Source of the DNA: Spirosoma linguale DSM 74
Lineage (GTDB): Bacteria; Bacteroidota; Bacteroidia; Cytophagales; Spirosomataceae
Direction of reading: 5' to 3'
DNA length: 64,000 nt
NCBI GenBank assembly: GCA_000024525.1
Contig: CP001769.1
Span: 6,915,001 to 6,979,000 of the forward strand
Shown: in pieces, positions 25,806 through 34,020 of the stretch
Numbering within the stretch: the first letter of the stretch is position 1
How the letters are laid out: each line of letters starts with the position of its first letter
Position numbers and translations under genes: made by a program
The notes under the pieces: generated by a model
What the model was told of the DNA's origin: nothing
Databases searched by the model: none
Seen by the model: the letters and a program-made list of their open reading frames with translations, nothing else

Positions 25806-26384
25806 ATGCTTTCCGCTCTATCAACTTTCTTTTATCGGATATCATCCTGGAAAACGTTACTGCTGGGAATCGTTCTTTATGTGCCTTTCCCAGCGTACGT
25901 TCTCAGGAACCTCGAAGCCCGTATGAATGTACTGGCAGGACAAGCCGTTGGGCCTATCGACCTGCTGGTTGGCTATGACCCCCTCCGAATTCAACAAATG
26001 GTTGAAGCCTATGGACCTGAAGGCAGGGCGGTTTATGCACAGGGGGAACTTACCACCGACATCGCTTATCCGTTCATCTACACGTTCCTGTTTTGTGTTA
26101 TCCTCACATTACTGTTCAGACACAGAAAATACAATTCGTTTCGGCTGGTCAATGTATTGCCCGTGGGCATACTCGTTTTCGATCTGCTGGAAAATTGTTG
26201 TATCGTCTATTTACTCAAGACATTTCCCAATTCGCCGTACGTTGTCTCGTCTCTCTGTTCTGTTTTAACTAACCTGAAATGGATTGTCACGATGATTGTG
26301 TTAGGTTTAGTAGTTTATGGCTTGGTAAAGCTGGCCATACGAAGCGGCCAATCCAGAACCAGACACGGCCAAATGACGCATTAG
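25806..26384 (+). CDS. Hypothetical four-helix membrane protein
   Basis: 192 residues with hydrophobic segments at about 17-33, 90-106, 116-134 and 155-175, separated by a soluble loop (about 37-85, DPLRIQQMVEAYGPEGRAVYA). I do not recognise the family. The long loop between helices 1 and 2 and the basic C-terminus (SGQSRTRHGQ) are the only landmarks. It converges on the P1 peptidase gene with an 8-bp gap. Confidence 0.6.
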   Translation: MLSALSTFFYRISSWKTLLLGIVLYVPFPAYVLRNLEARMNVLAGQAVGPIDLLVGYDPLRIQQMVEAYGPEGRAVYAQGELTTDIAYPFIYTFLFCVILTLLFRHRKYNSFRLVNVLPVGILVFDLLENCCIVYLLKTFPNSPYVVSSLCSVLTNLKWIVTMIVLGLVVYGLVKLAIRSGQSRTRHGQMTH

Positions 26385-26391
26385 AGGCTTT

Positions 26392-27519
26392 TTAACGCGC
26401 CTGTCCGGCTTTCTTCAGTAAGTCCACTACCTTATCGACGGGTAACTGTTCTACCATATTACCCTGATCGCCCGTGCTCGTTTTGGCGGCAAACAGCGAA
26501 TTGATAATCGCTTCTTCGGTGGCTTCGATGGCGGCCATAAACAGGGGTGATACGTTGTCGTTTCGGAGGAGTTTCAACTCATCGAACGAACTGGCGGTTT
26601 CGTGCGCAATACGGTACGCGGTCGATACGGCAATGACATAATCACCGCTGCCGTTTGAGGCAATGCCGCCCGTTTGGGCCAGCCCCATAAACGCCCGTTT
26701 GGCCAGCCGTTTGAGATTTCGGGCGTCCAGTGGTGCATCGGTCAGGATGACCATCATGCAGGAGCCGTCGAGTTTTTCCTTAAATGAGTACTTGCCCAGC
26801 GCAACGCCGATGGGCACCCCGGCAATTTGCAGTACCCCGCCAAAATTGGTCTGAACCAGTGCGCCAACCGTGTAACCGCCCAGCGAAGCCGGTAGCTTCC
26901 GCGACGCCGTACCGATGCCGCCTTTAAAGCCAAAGCAAATGGTTCCGGTGCCCGCACCTACGTTGCCTTCGATAACGGGGCCGGTTTTGGCTTGCCCAAT
27001 GGCGTCGAGCACATGCTGTTTCGTAATATGTCGCCCGCGAATGTCGTTGAGTGTGCCGTCGTTGGTTTCGCCGACAACTGTATTGACTGAACGAACCTGC
27101 TCATTGCCTTTTTGGGCCAGCGTGTAATCAATAACGGCATCGGCAGCGGTGGGGACGCTCAGGGTATTCGTAAGTACAATGGGCGTTTCCAGTGTGCCGA
27201 GTTCGTCGACCTGGCTATAGCCCGTCAGCTTACCAAAGCCATTACCGATATAAATAGCGGCCGGGCTTTTCTGCTGGAACAGGTTGCCGTCGTGCGGGAG
27301 AATGGCCGTAACCCCGGTGCGGATGTTCTGGCCCTGGTTGAGCGTCACCTGCCCCACCCGAACGCCCGGCACATCGGTAATGGCATTAAGCGGGCCGGTT
27401 GGCAACACCCCGAACCGAATGCCGTAGTCGCGGGGGCGTTTGGACGATTGGGCCATGGCGGCAGGAACCAGCGTAAGGAGCGAAGTGGTGAACAGGACAA
27501 GGCGACAAATAAACGACAT
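26392..27519 (-). CDS. P1 family aminopeptidase (DmpA/BapA type), exported
   Basis: 375 residues with a signal peptide (FTTSLLTLVPAAMAQ). The fold begins with NAITDVPGVRVGQVTLNQG and contains GNVGAGTGTICFGFKGGIGTASRKLP, where self-cleavage before the Ser of GTAS exposes the nucleophile. The family releases N-terminal D- or beta-amino acids from peptides. Here it is periplasmic or secreted. It stands between a membrane protein gene and cbpM. Confidence 0.87.
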   Translation of the reverse strand: MSFICRLVLFTTSLLTLVPAAMAQSSKRPRDYGIRFGVLPTGPLNAITDVPGVRVGQVTLNQGQNIRTGVTAILPHDGNLFQQKSPAAIYIGNGFGKLTGYSQVDELGTLETPIVLTNTLSVPTAADAVIDYTLAQKGNEQVRSVNTVVGETNDGTLNDIRGRHITKQHVLDAIGQAKTGPVIEGNVGAGTGTICFGFKGGIGTASRKLPASLGGYTVGALVQTNFGGVLQIAGVPIGVALGKYSFKEKLDGSCMMVILTDAPLDARNLKRLAKRAFMGLAQTGGIASNGSGDYVIAVSTAYRIAHETASSFDELKLLRNDNVSPLFMAAIEATEEAIINSLFAAKTSTGDQGNMVEQLPVDKVVDLLKKAGQAR

Positions 27520-27575
27520 TTTACAGAATCGTTAAGGTGGTATCTGTCGGCCAATTTACGTCCGTAGTCCATACG

Positions 27576-27593
27576 CCAACCCATTAGTTGGTA
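27576..27593. repeat. Short palindrome over the cbpM stop codon, shared with 63883-63900
   Basis: CCAACCCATTAGTTGGTA occurs here and, identically, at 63883-63900. The CCAAC/GTTGG stem encloses a 6-nt loop that includes the cbpM stop codon. At the second site the same core is the tip of a longer terminator hairpin. Confidence 0.5.
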
Positions 27594-27886
27594 TAGCGTT
27601 CGTAAAAAAACAACCGGTTCTGTAAATGAGTTACCTGATGCTGTAGGCCTTCGAGCCGCTCCAGCAGGTCGCTCACCACGTCGAGGTCTTCCGGGTGAAT
27701 GGACAGCTCCTGATGCAGACGGACGAGTTTTTCCAGTCGGGGCAGTTGCTCCGGCTGCACGTAGACCGCCTGTTCTATACAGATCGTTTCGACAAGGCCC
27801 TGCTGCTCCAGCGAATTAACAAACGCGATTTCTACATGATGATGCACACAGAACTCGCTGATGGGGATAAGGTGATTAGGCTGCAT
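27584..27886 (-). CDS. cbpM: Chaperone modulator CbpM
   Basis: 100 residues. Starts LIPISEFCVHHHVEIAFVNSL, the MerR-like helical N-terminus of CbpM, and ends with a long helix (VSDLLERLEGLQHQVTHLQNRL). CbpM binds the J domain of CbpA and inhibits both its co-chaperone and DNA-binding activities. It follows cbpA in the same direction, separated by 68 bp that hold an inverted repeat. Confidence 0.85.
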   Translation of the reverse strand: MQPNHLIPISEFCVHHHVEIAFVNSLEQQGLVETICIEQAVYVQPEQLPRLEKLVRLHQELSIHPEDLDVVSDLLERLEGLQHQVTHLQNRLFFYERYTN

Positions 27887-27890
27887 GGAT

Positions 27891-27959
27891 GTAGTACCGA
27901 CCGTCCCGGTCGGCTGATTAGTTATGTCTTACACGACCGGGACGACGGTCGGCACTATA
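27891..27959. repeat. Inverted repeat between cbpA and cbpM
   Basis: Left 27891-27912 and right 27935-27959 are reverse complements except for a 3-bp insertion in the right arm; the arms carry nested ACCGACC/GGTCGG palindromes. It fills the gap between two co-directional genes of one operon and reaches into the cbpA stop region, so it may lower cbpM expression. Confidence 0.65.
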
Positions 27960-28860
27960 GCGTAGCTAATTTGCGAAATAGGTCTTTTTGTTCGTCGGTT
28001 AGCTTCGTGGGTAGCTTTATTTGCCACTGAACGTACAGGTCGCCAAAGGAGCCGTCCTGTTTATAAATGGGGAAACCTTTGCCTTTTAGACGTACTTTGG
28101 CACCGTTCTGGGTTTCGGGCGGAACGGTCAGCTTCACTTTGCCGTCAAGCGTTTCGATGATCTTCTCGCCACCGAGCAACGCCGTGTACAGGTCGATTTC
28201 TTCATCAACGTAGAGGTCATTGCCTTTACGTTTGTAGCGGCTGTCGTCGGCAATAACGAAGGTGATGTACAAATCGCCGTTAGGACCACCGTTCACGCCG
28301 GGCGCACCGTAACCAGCGAGCTTTATCTTCTGGCCGTTTTCAATACCCGCCGGAACCGTAATGCGGATATTCTTTCCGTTGACCGTCAGCGTTTGTTTAT
28401 GCGTAGTATAAGCCTCGCGCAGGTTCAGATTCAATTCGGCCTGGTAATCCTGCCCCCGGAACTGCGCCCGCTGACGCCCCCCGCGCGAACCCGCATCCTG
28501 CCCGAACATGGACGAGAAAAAGTCCGAGAAATCGGAGCCGCCAAAGCCACCCGAAAAATCATAATCGCCGGTATCGCTACCGGCATATTGACGCCGTGAC
28601 TGCTGTTGCCGTTTAGCTTCTTCAAACTGGTCGGCGTGTTGCCAGTCTTTGCCGTACTGATCGTATTTCTTGCGTTTGTCGGGGTCGCTCAGGACCTCGT
28701 TCGCTTCGTTGATCTGCTGGAATTTCTTGCTGGCCTCCGCATCATTTGGGTTCAGATCGGGGTGATGTTTGCGGGCCAGTTTACGATATGCTTTCTTGAT
28801 ATCTTCGTCCGAAGCCGTTTTCGGTATGCCCAGAACGCTATAATAATCGATAAAGTCCAT
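27955..28860 (-). CDS. cbpA: DnaJ-family co-chaperone CbpA
   Basis: 301 residues: J domain at 1-70 with the HPD motif at 33-35, a Gly/Ser/Phe-rich linker (about 75-120, [18 protein letters not shown]), then two DnaJ C-terminal substrate-binding domains. No zinc-finger cysteines, so this is a class B Hsp40 of CbpA type. Its first 16 bases and its upstream region are the left copy of a 93-bp direct repeat created by the neighbouring insertion, so its upstream sequence is intact. It pairs with cbpM. Confidence 0.92.
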   Translation of the reverse strand: MDFIDYYSVLGIPKTASDEDIKKAYRKLARKHHPDLNPNDAEASKKFQQINEANEVLSDPDKRKKYDQYGKDWQHADQFEEAKRQQQSRRQYAGSDTGDYDFSGGFGGSDFSDFFSSMFGQDAGSRGGRQRAQFRGQDYQAELNLNLREAYTTHKQTLTVNGKNIRITVPAGIENGQKIKLAGYGAPGVNGGPNGDLYITFVIADDSRYKRKGNDLYVDEEIDLYTALLGGEKIIETLDGKVKLTVPPETQNGAKVRLKGKGFPIYKQDGSFGDLYVQWQIKLPTKLTDEQKDLFRKLATL

Positions 28861-28937
28861 GTTATGTTTGGCGGGTATATATAGGTGAATAATAGCTACT
28901 AACTACCCCATAAACACATTTTCGGACGGGAAGGTTG
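28845..28937. repeat. 93-bp direct repeat, left copy (cbpA start and upstream region)
   Basis: Identical to 31895-31987 at 92 of 93 positions (A at 28926, G at 31976), offset exactly 3050 bp. The copy covers the first 16 nt of cbpA and its upstream region. Outside these limits the two flanks diverge at once. The pair brackets the AT-rich HD-HSP90 cassette. Confidence 0.95.
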
Positions 28938-29027
28938 ATTTGAATACTAGAATATTTGTTTGGTTGAATTTTGTATATTTTTTTGATGGATTTAATTATA
29001 TTAGCAATTTCTTATTGCTTTTAATTC

Positions 29028-31847
29028 ATGAACTATATAGTTATACCTGAGAAGTTAGAGGGAATTCTTAAAAAAGATCCTTTTTTACATAGTATTGTTG
29101 AGCAGACAGCTGCATCATTTAGTAAGATACTGTATGAAAGTAAATTATTCTTCTTTGAGGAATACACAGATCATGGTAGTGATCATATTCAAAAAGTTTT
29201 AAGGGCAGCAGAAGATATAATCACACCAGAAACACTCGAGTTGCTGAGTTCAAAGGATGTTGCTGTACTTGTTCTATCTGTATTTTTACATGATATTGGA
29301 ATGCATACAGAGTTTTCTACATTCAAATCTTTAGTGGAAGAGAAAGCATATGACGATTGCAGAGAAACTATTCTTGATCAAAAATGCTGGAATGAAATTT
29401 GGGAAGATTATTTAGATGAGGCAAAGAAATTTAGTGGTAAACAACGTTTTGCTATATTTGGAGATGAGACTGTAGAGTATAGGCGTCCGAGTCTTTTTAG
29501 AAAAGATGATTTATCCGGATCTGATAGAAAATTAATAGGTGAATTTATTAGGAGGTATCACCCTAGATTAGCATATGAAATAGGTTTTAAAGGTATTATT
29601 GGCTCTAACGGACAAGTAATTGAATTTGCGGTCGGTTTGCCAAAGATGCTAAGACAATTATCTGCAATAGTTGCAAGAAGTCATGGGATAAATATTCGTG
29701 ATACATACCAATATTTGGAATCGATTGGAGATAAAGCGTGGAAGAGACCAGATCAAGTAAATGTAATATTTTTAATGGTTGTAATTAGAATAGCTGATTA
29801 TTTTCAATTTGGATCTAATAGGGTAAACCCTGAAACCTTAAAGATTAAAACCTTTTCTAGCCCCATATCTATATTTGAACATAAAAAGCATTTAGCGATT
29901 GATTTTATTCAACCTGACGATGTTGATCAGGAAACACTTTTTGTTAAAAGTAATCCTACGTCAGGTCTTATGTATATTAGATTGAAAAGTCTTTTCAAGG
30001 ATATACAACATGAATTAGATTTATCATGGGCAGTACTGGGTGAAACTTATGGAAACTTTCAATTAGATAGACAACTTAAAATTCGTTATAGAAGAATTGA
30101 TTCAAATTTGAATAGTGTAAATTTATTGAGAAGTATATCTTATATACCAGAGGAAATTAAATTTAAATCTGATGCTGATCTACCTAAATTATTAGTGGCA
30201 CCGTTATATGGCAATGATCCATCATATGGAGTAAGAGAAATGACTCAGAATGCAGTTGATGCATGCAAAGAGCGTGAGTTTGAGGAAAAGGAAATCAATA
30301 CGATGTATTTTCCGAAAATTCAGATGGGTATAATAACAGAAAACCAAAATACTTTTTTTATCGTAAGAGATAATGGTAAGGGGATGAACCTATTAGAATT
30401 GAAGAACTATTTTCTCAAGGCAGGTGCATCTTTTCGAAAAAGTCTTGATTGGCAATTAAAATATACCAATGACGAAGGAGAACCGAAGATACAAAGAAAT
30501 GGTAAGTTTGGTGTAGGGGTACTTTCTACTTTCCTGTTAGGAAACGAGATTTACGTAGAAACAAGGAGTATGCATGATGGAGTTGGATACTCTTTTACTG
30601 CTAAGATAGATAGTGAACAGATAGAAATAACAAAAAGAGATGATCTAGAAGTAGGTACTTTTATTAAAATATTAATAAATAATGTTACTGTCGATAGTCT
30701 AAATGCACCAAAATCAAAAACAAAGAAATGGTATCAATGGTATGTTTTAAAAAGCCCTCTTATTGAATACATTGGTATACCTGTGCTCGACTCAAAATCA
30801 GTGGCCCCATACCTTCCTAATTATGAAGATAGCCTTCCGAATGTTTGGCATTCATTTAAACCTCGTGGATTCAATAAAGTGATGTGGACATACGATGAGA
30901 ACTATAGAAGTAAGGCTTTTAGCTGCAATGGAATCTTAATTCCTTCCAATATAGATCTCCCGACAAAATACCCTAATAAGGCTAGTTACGATGGTTATTC
31001 TAAAATAATAAACAGAATGCCAATTATATCTATTTTTGATTACAAGGGTACTCTTCCTTTAACGTTAAACAGGAATTCTATTGATGGTCAACTGCCATTC
31101 TCAATAGATTTAGTAAGAGAGATATATAAAGACTTTATTGCTAGTTTATTATGCTTCAAGCCGAATTCTAATTTTATAGATAATGAAATGCGTATAGTAA
31201 ATGAGAGCTTTATACATCCATCATTTGCTGATCCTAATACTAAATTACAGTCTCATTTAGATAATATTATATATCTTAGCGAAGGATTTATGTATGATTA
31301 TGGCTATTTTAGAAAATATATAAAGAAGAAGTTAATTACTCTTTTCTCCAAAAAAGATGAACTGGTGATTGAGTTAGCAGATTCATACAAAAATGGTTAT
31401 GCTTTTAAATTTGAAGTAGAAAATAAAGTACGGCTTTCTTATAACTGGAATTTGTCTGATCCAGCATACAACGGCGGAGGTAGAGTAACTATGCCTAAAT
31501 CTAGTTATTTGGAATTGTTTGATCCTAATAAGAATAGAGTTAGAAAAGGTCTAAAGCAAGAACATATAGTAGAGATAGAAACTGATGGATGGGTTACATA
31601 TTCAACACTCTATAAAGAAAAGCTTAATGAAGAACTTATATCTAATATTTTAATTAATAAGTCTATAATTTCTATTAAAGAAACTTCTGTAAACGAAAGA
31701 CAGTCACACGATATGTTAGATAATTTGATAAAGCATTACTTAAAAGACGATTTAATCATTCCATATGACATGGCTCAACGTAGAAAAAAATTCTACACTG
31801 CCTATGAAGAATTGGCAGAATACTGCGCCAAATACAAAAATGAGTGA
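29028..31847 (+). CDS. HD domain-HSP90-type (GHKL) ATPase fusion, candidate defence protein
   Basis: 939 residues, AT-rich. N-terminal HD-type module: TDHGSDHIQ (His49, His53), FLHDIGMH (His88-Asp89), then YHPR (His178), RSHG (His219) and RIADYF (Asp257), a plausible metal-binding phosphohydrolase set. Residues about 395-620 form a GHKL ATPase close to HSP90: N-box REMTQNAVDAC (Glu404, Asn408, Asp411), G1 RDNGKGM (448-453) and G2 GKFGVGVLSTFLLG (492-505). The last 300 residues match nothing I know. The gene is alone between direct repeats. The likely mechanism is ATPase-controlled HD nuclease or nucleotide hydrolase activity; function is inferred. Confidence 0.82.
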   Translation: MNYIVIPEKLEGILKKDPFLHSIVEQTAASFSKILYESKLFFFEEYTDHGSDHIQKVLRAAEDIITPETLELLSSKDVAVLVLSVFLHDIGMHTEFSTFKSLVEEKAYDDCRETILDQKCWNEIWEDYLDEAKKFSGKQRFAIFGDETVEYRRPSLFRKDDLSGSDRKLIGEFIRRYHPRLAYEIGFKGIIGSNGQVIEFAVGLPKMLRQLSAIVARSHGINIRDTYQYLESIGDKAWKRPDQVNVIFLMVVIRIADYFQFGSNRVNPETLKIKTFSSPISIFEHKKHLAIDFIQPDDVDQETLFVKSNPTSGLMYIRLKSLFKDIQHELDLSWAVLGETYGNFQLDRQLKIRYRRIDSNLNSVNLLRSISYIPEEIKFKSDADLPKLLVAPLYGNDPSYGVREMTQNAVDACKEREFEEKEINTMYFPKIQMGIITENQNTFFIVRDNGKGMNLLELKNYFLKAGASFRKSLDWQLKYTNDEGEPKIQRNGKFGVGVLSTFLLGNEIYVETRSMHDGVGYSFTAKIDSEQIEITKRDDLEVGTFIKILINNVTVDSLNAPKSKTKKWYQWYVLKSPLIEYIGIPVLDSKSVAPYLPNYEDSLPNVWHSFKPRGFNKVMWTYDENYRSKAFSCNGILIPSNIDLPTKYPNKASYDGYSKIINRMPIISIFDYKGTLPLTLNRNSIDGQLPFSIDLVREIYKDFIASLLCFKPNSNFIDNEMRIVNESFIHPSFADPNTKLQSHLDNIIYLSEGFMYDYGYFRKYIKKKLITLFSKKDELVIELADSYKNGYAFKFEVENKVRLSYNWNLSDPAYNGGGRVTMPKSSYLELFDPNKNRVRKGLKQEHIVEIETDGWVTYSTLYKEKLNEELISNILINKSIISIKETSVNERQSHDMLDNLIKHYLKDDLIIPYDMAQRRKKFYTAYEELAEYCAKYKNE

Positions 31848-31894
31848 TGTGCAATTTGTTATAGTTGTAGTAATTAATTACTAAAAAACTCCAC

Positions 31895-31987
31895 AATCGA
31901 TAAAGTCCATGTTATGTTTGGCGGGTATATATAGGTGAATAATAGCTACTAACTACCCCATAAACACATTTTCGGGCGGGAAGGTTG
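31895..31987. repeat. 93-bp direct repeat, right copy
   Basis: Second copy of the cbpA start and upstream segment, now orphaned from cbpA. It is the upstream region of the divergent 32065 gene, and 77 bp (31988-32064) of non-repeated sequence separate it from that start. The single mismatch with the left copy suggests a recent event or continuing gene conversion. Confidence 0.95.
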
Positions 31988-32064
31988 TTTGTTTATGTGG
32001 AAAAACGGACAGGTAAAACCTTCGGTAAATGGGTCGCTAGTTCCCTTTTTAGTAGCTTTACATC

Positions 32065-32847
32065 GTGGATAAAACAGGCTTCATCGAAATACGGATCACG
32101 GGTACCAAAGGTAACCTCGACCTCACGCCCGACATCTATGATGTGCGGGAGGTGATGACCGTGCTTGAGCAGGTAGAAGGCCTGTTATTCCCTGCCGATA
32201 AGAAAGAGCGCCCGATCATTAGTTATCAGCTTCAGAGCGGCTCGGTGCGGCATATTTTCAAGACCGCCGTTCAATACATCATCGGGTTTAACGCCCTGAT
32301 TGGGCTCATTAGCCAGCGGCAAACTATCGACTTTCTGGAGTCGGCTACGGCCAAGGCATTCGAAGAGCTTCAGGAAATGGCCGTGCAGCGGGGTTATACA
32401 CTCAGCATCCGCACCTCGGAGCCAGCGTCGAACGAGTTGCGAATTGACCGCACAACCAAATTTTACCGGACAGAAGCCGTTTGGGCAGAAGCGGAATTTT
32501 ACCTCTATGGGCGGGTGACAAACGCGGGCGGAAAAGACCGGGCCAATATTCATATTCAAACCGACGATTATGGTCTGGTTATCGTCAAAACGCCAATTTC
32601 TATACTGGAGCAACTGGAGGGTAATATTTTGTATCGCACGTTCGGCGTTCGGGTCATTGGCAAACAGCATACAGAAACTGGTGAACTTGACCGGTCGGAT
32701 GTACGCTTTGTTGAGTTGGTCGATTACCATCCGAATTACGATGAAGACTACCTTCAATCGCTCCGATCCAAAGCCAAAAAAAGCTGGTTAGGCACGACTG
32801 ACCCAACTGCCTGGCTTCACGAATTAAGAGGAAGCTACGATGCCTAG
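32065..32847 (+). CDS. Unknown protein paired with a PIN-domain gene
   Basis: 260 residues from GTG 32065; the next in-frame ATG is 30 codons in and would remove well-formed sequence. I recognise no family. The N-terminal part is alpha/beta (GFIEIRITGTKGNLDLTPDIYDVREVM), then a hydrophobic or amphipathic helix (AVQYIIGFNALIGLISQRQTI) and a beta-rich C-terminal half with YLYGRVTNAGGKDRANIHIQ. Its end overlaps the PIN gene by 8 bp. If the pair is a toxin-antitoxin module this is the antitoxin side, but it is much larger than usual antitoxins. Confidence 0.6.
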   Translation: MDKTGFIEIRITGTKGNLDLTPDIYDVREVMTVLEQVEGLLFPADKKERPIISYQLQSGSVRHIFKTAVQYIIGFNALIGLISQRQTIDFLESATAKAFEELQEMAVQRGYTLSIRTSEPASNELRIDRTTKFYRTEAVWAEAEFYLYGRVTNAGGKDRANIHIQTDDYGLVIVKTPISILEQLEGNILYRTFGVRVIGKQHTETGELDRSDVRFVELVDYHPNYDEDYLQSLRSKAKKSWLGTTDPTAWLHELRGSYDA

Positions 32848-33322
32848 ATCTGTTCTGTTAGATACCAGTTTTTTCCTTCGCTTCCTGAATGATGAAAATC
32901 CGCTTTATGCAAATGCGGATGGCTATTTCCGGCATTTTCTGCGGGAAGAAATGACAATGTTCATCTCCACTATTTCCATCGCTGAATACTGCGTTGGGGG
33001 TGATATTAGTGAACTGCCGCTGAAGAATCTGCAAATTCTGCCCTTCAATGTCAGTCACGCCCGTCGAACCGGCGAATTTGCCCGGCTCGTGTTTCGTCAT
33101 AGAAACAAGCTGGACTTGGTAAACAGGATGATTATTCCCAATGATACAAAGTTGTTTGCGCAGGCCGATATAGAAACAAACGTGTTCTATTACCTGTCGT
33201 CGGATGCGGAAAGTCAGAAAGTTTATGGCTTGTTACGTACGTTGAATGCTGGCCCAAAGTTTGACTTTTTGAATCTGAACGTGCCCCCGTCAGAAGCATT
33301 TGGCTTACTTGATTTACGGTAA
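32840..33322 (+). CDS. PIN-domain protein, VapC-like ribonuclease
   Basis: 160 residues. MPRSVLLDTSFFLRFLNDEN has the first PIN Asp (Asp8); Glu49 lies in ISIAEYCVGG; Asp102 and Asp110 in IPNDTKLFAQADIE and Asp122 in LSSDAES complete the acidic cluster. PIN domains cleave RNA and VapC toxins cut tRNA or rRNA. It overlaps the unknown 260-residue gene and is followed by a perfect palindromic terminator. The pair sits directly beside the HD-HSP90 cassette. Confidence 0.75.
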   Translation: MPRSVLLDTSFFLRFLNDENPLYANADGYFRHFLREEMTMFISTISIAEYCVGGDISELPLKNLQILPFNVSHARRTGEFARLVFRHRNKLDLVNRMIIPNDTKLFAQADIETNVFYYLSSDAESQKVYGLLRTLNAGPKFDFLNLNVPPSEAFGLLDLR

Positions 33323-33336
33323 AAAGCCAGGGTTTC

Positions 33337-33390
33337 GTTCTTTACAAAAAGCCGTCTCGTGATATCACGAGACGGCTTTTTGTAAAGAAC
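33337..33390. terminator. 54-bp perfect palindrome, bidirectional terminator
   Basis: Positions 33337-33363 and 33364-33390 are exact reverse complements with no spacer (centre GAT|ATC). Inner GCCGTCTCGTGAT arms are flanked by an A5/T5 run, so on both strands a GC stem is followed by T residues. It begins 15 bp after the PIN gene stop. A 54-bp gapless palindrome is unusually long for a terminator. Confidence 0.8.
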
Positions 33391-33417
33391 TGTTTTTAAC
33401 CTTACGTTTCTAATTCC

Positions 33418-33897
33418 ATGAATCGACTATTTTTCATCCTTGCCTTTTTCGTATCCATCACGACACAAGCTCAAACCGGTTCTCTTTCCGATGTTGCCTT
33501 TATGGAAGGCCGCTGGCGGGGTACGTTCAACGGTGGGCCTATCGAAGCGTCCTGGATTGCACCGGTTGGCGATAACCTCACCGGATTCATGCGGATGATG
33601 AAAGACAACAAAGTGACCATGTACGAAATGCTGATTTTTGAGCAGACCGAACAGGGGCCAATCGTGCTGGTCAAACACTTCAAACCCGGTCTGGTGGGGC
33701 AGGAAGAAAAGGACAAATCCGACCGCTACAAATTTATTGAAGCGGGTAAAGAAAAGGCACTGTTCGAGAAAGAAGACGGCTCCATCCGTATCATCTACGA
33801 AAAGCGCGGCAAAGATCAGCTGGCTATTCAGCGCGGTAATCAAAAAGATGGCAAGTGGGCGTTTGCCGATTTGTTCGTGTTTAATCGGGTGAAGTAG
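33418..33897 (+). CDS. Exported DUF6265-type protein
   Basis: 159 residues with a signal peptide (FFILAFFVSITTQAQ) followed by a lipocalin-like small barrel: LSDVAFMEGRWRGTFNGGPIEASWIAPVGDNLTGFMRM. The WxGxW-like start and ExxW pattern are typical of the DUF6265 family in Bacteroidota, whose function is unknown. It is monocistronic, between a palindromic terminator and a REPIN-like repeat. Confidence 0.75.
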   Translation: MNRLFFILAFFVSITTQAQTGSLSDVAFMEGRWRGTFNGGPIEASWIAPVGDNLTGFMRMMKDNKVTMYEMLIFEQTEQGPIVLVKHFKPGLVGQEEKDKSDRYKFIEAGKEKALFEKEDGSIRIIYEKRGKDQLAIQRGNQKDGKWAFADLFVFNRVK

Positions 33898-33901
33898 GGG
33901 C

Positions 33902-34019
33902 GTATCAGACAGCATCTTGCTGTCTGGCCGTCAGGCAAAATGCGGTCAGTTGAATCCGGGTACGGCTTACAGTTCTAGACCCTTGCCTGGCAGCCAGACA
34001 GCAAGATGCTGTCTGATAC
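33902..34019. repeat. REPIN-like paired palindrome between convergent genes
   Basis: Left 33902-33927 and right 33994-34019 are exact 26-bp reverse complements. The identity continues weakly inward (33928-33938 with 33983-33993). Each arm contains its own hairpin, CAGACAGCATCTTGCTGTCTG. It fills the gap between the DUF6265 gene and the tricorn-like gene. Confidence 0.78.
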
Positions 34020-34020
34020 A

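Larger units (their letters stand above)
28938..31987. mobile_element. 3,050-bp inserted cassette bounded by 93-bp direct repeats
   Basis: The unit between the repeats carries a single gene (29028-31847) and is strikingly AT-rich: bases 29041-29100 are 28% GC, against 55% in 33541-33600. Removing one repeat copy and the enclosed DNA restores a simple divergent spacer between cbpA and the 32065 gene. There is no integrase or transposase, so the cassette arrived through machinery acting in trans or by homologous (Campbell-type) recombination. The 31848-31894 tail holds only a 16-bp AT palindrome at 31868-31883. Confidence 0.8.

Noticed and set aside
27584..31847. HD-HSP90 protein as a functional partner of the adjacent CbpA/CbpM chaperones
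   Set aside because: The gene was placed beside cbpA by the insertion and reads in the opposite direction with its own AT-rich upstream region, so proximity is not evidence of joint function.
28845..31987. Reading the 93-bp repeats as transposon ends
   Set aside because: They are direct, not inverted, contain host gene sequence, and no transposase is present; a recombination duplication fits better.
32053..32060. TAGCTTTA as promoter of the 32065 gene
   Set aside because: It ends 4 bp before the GTG start and has no TTG at the proper distance upstream, so transcription from it would be leaderless at best.
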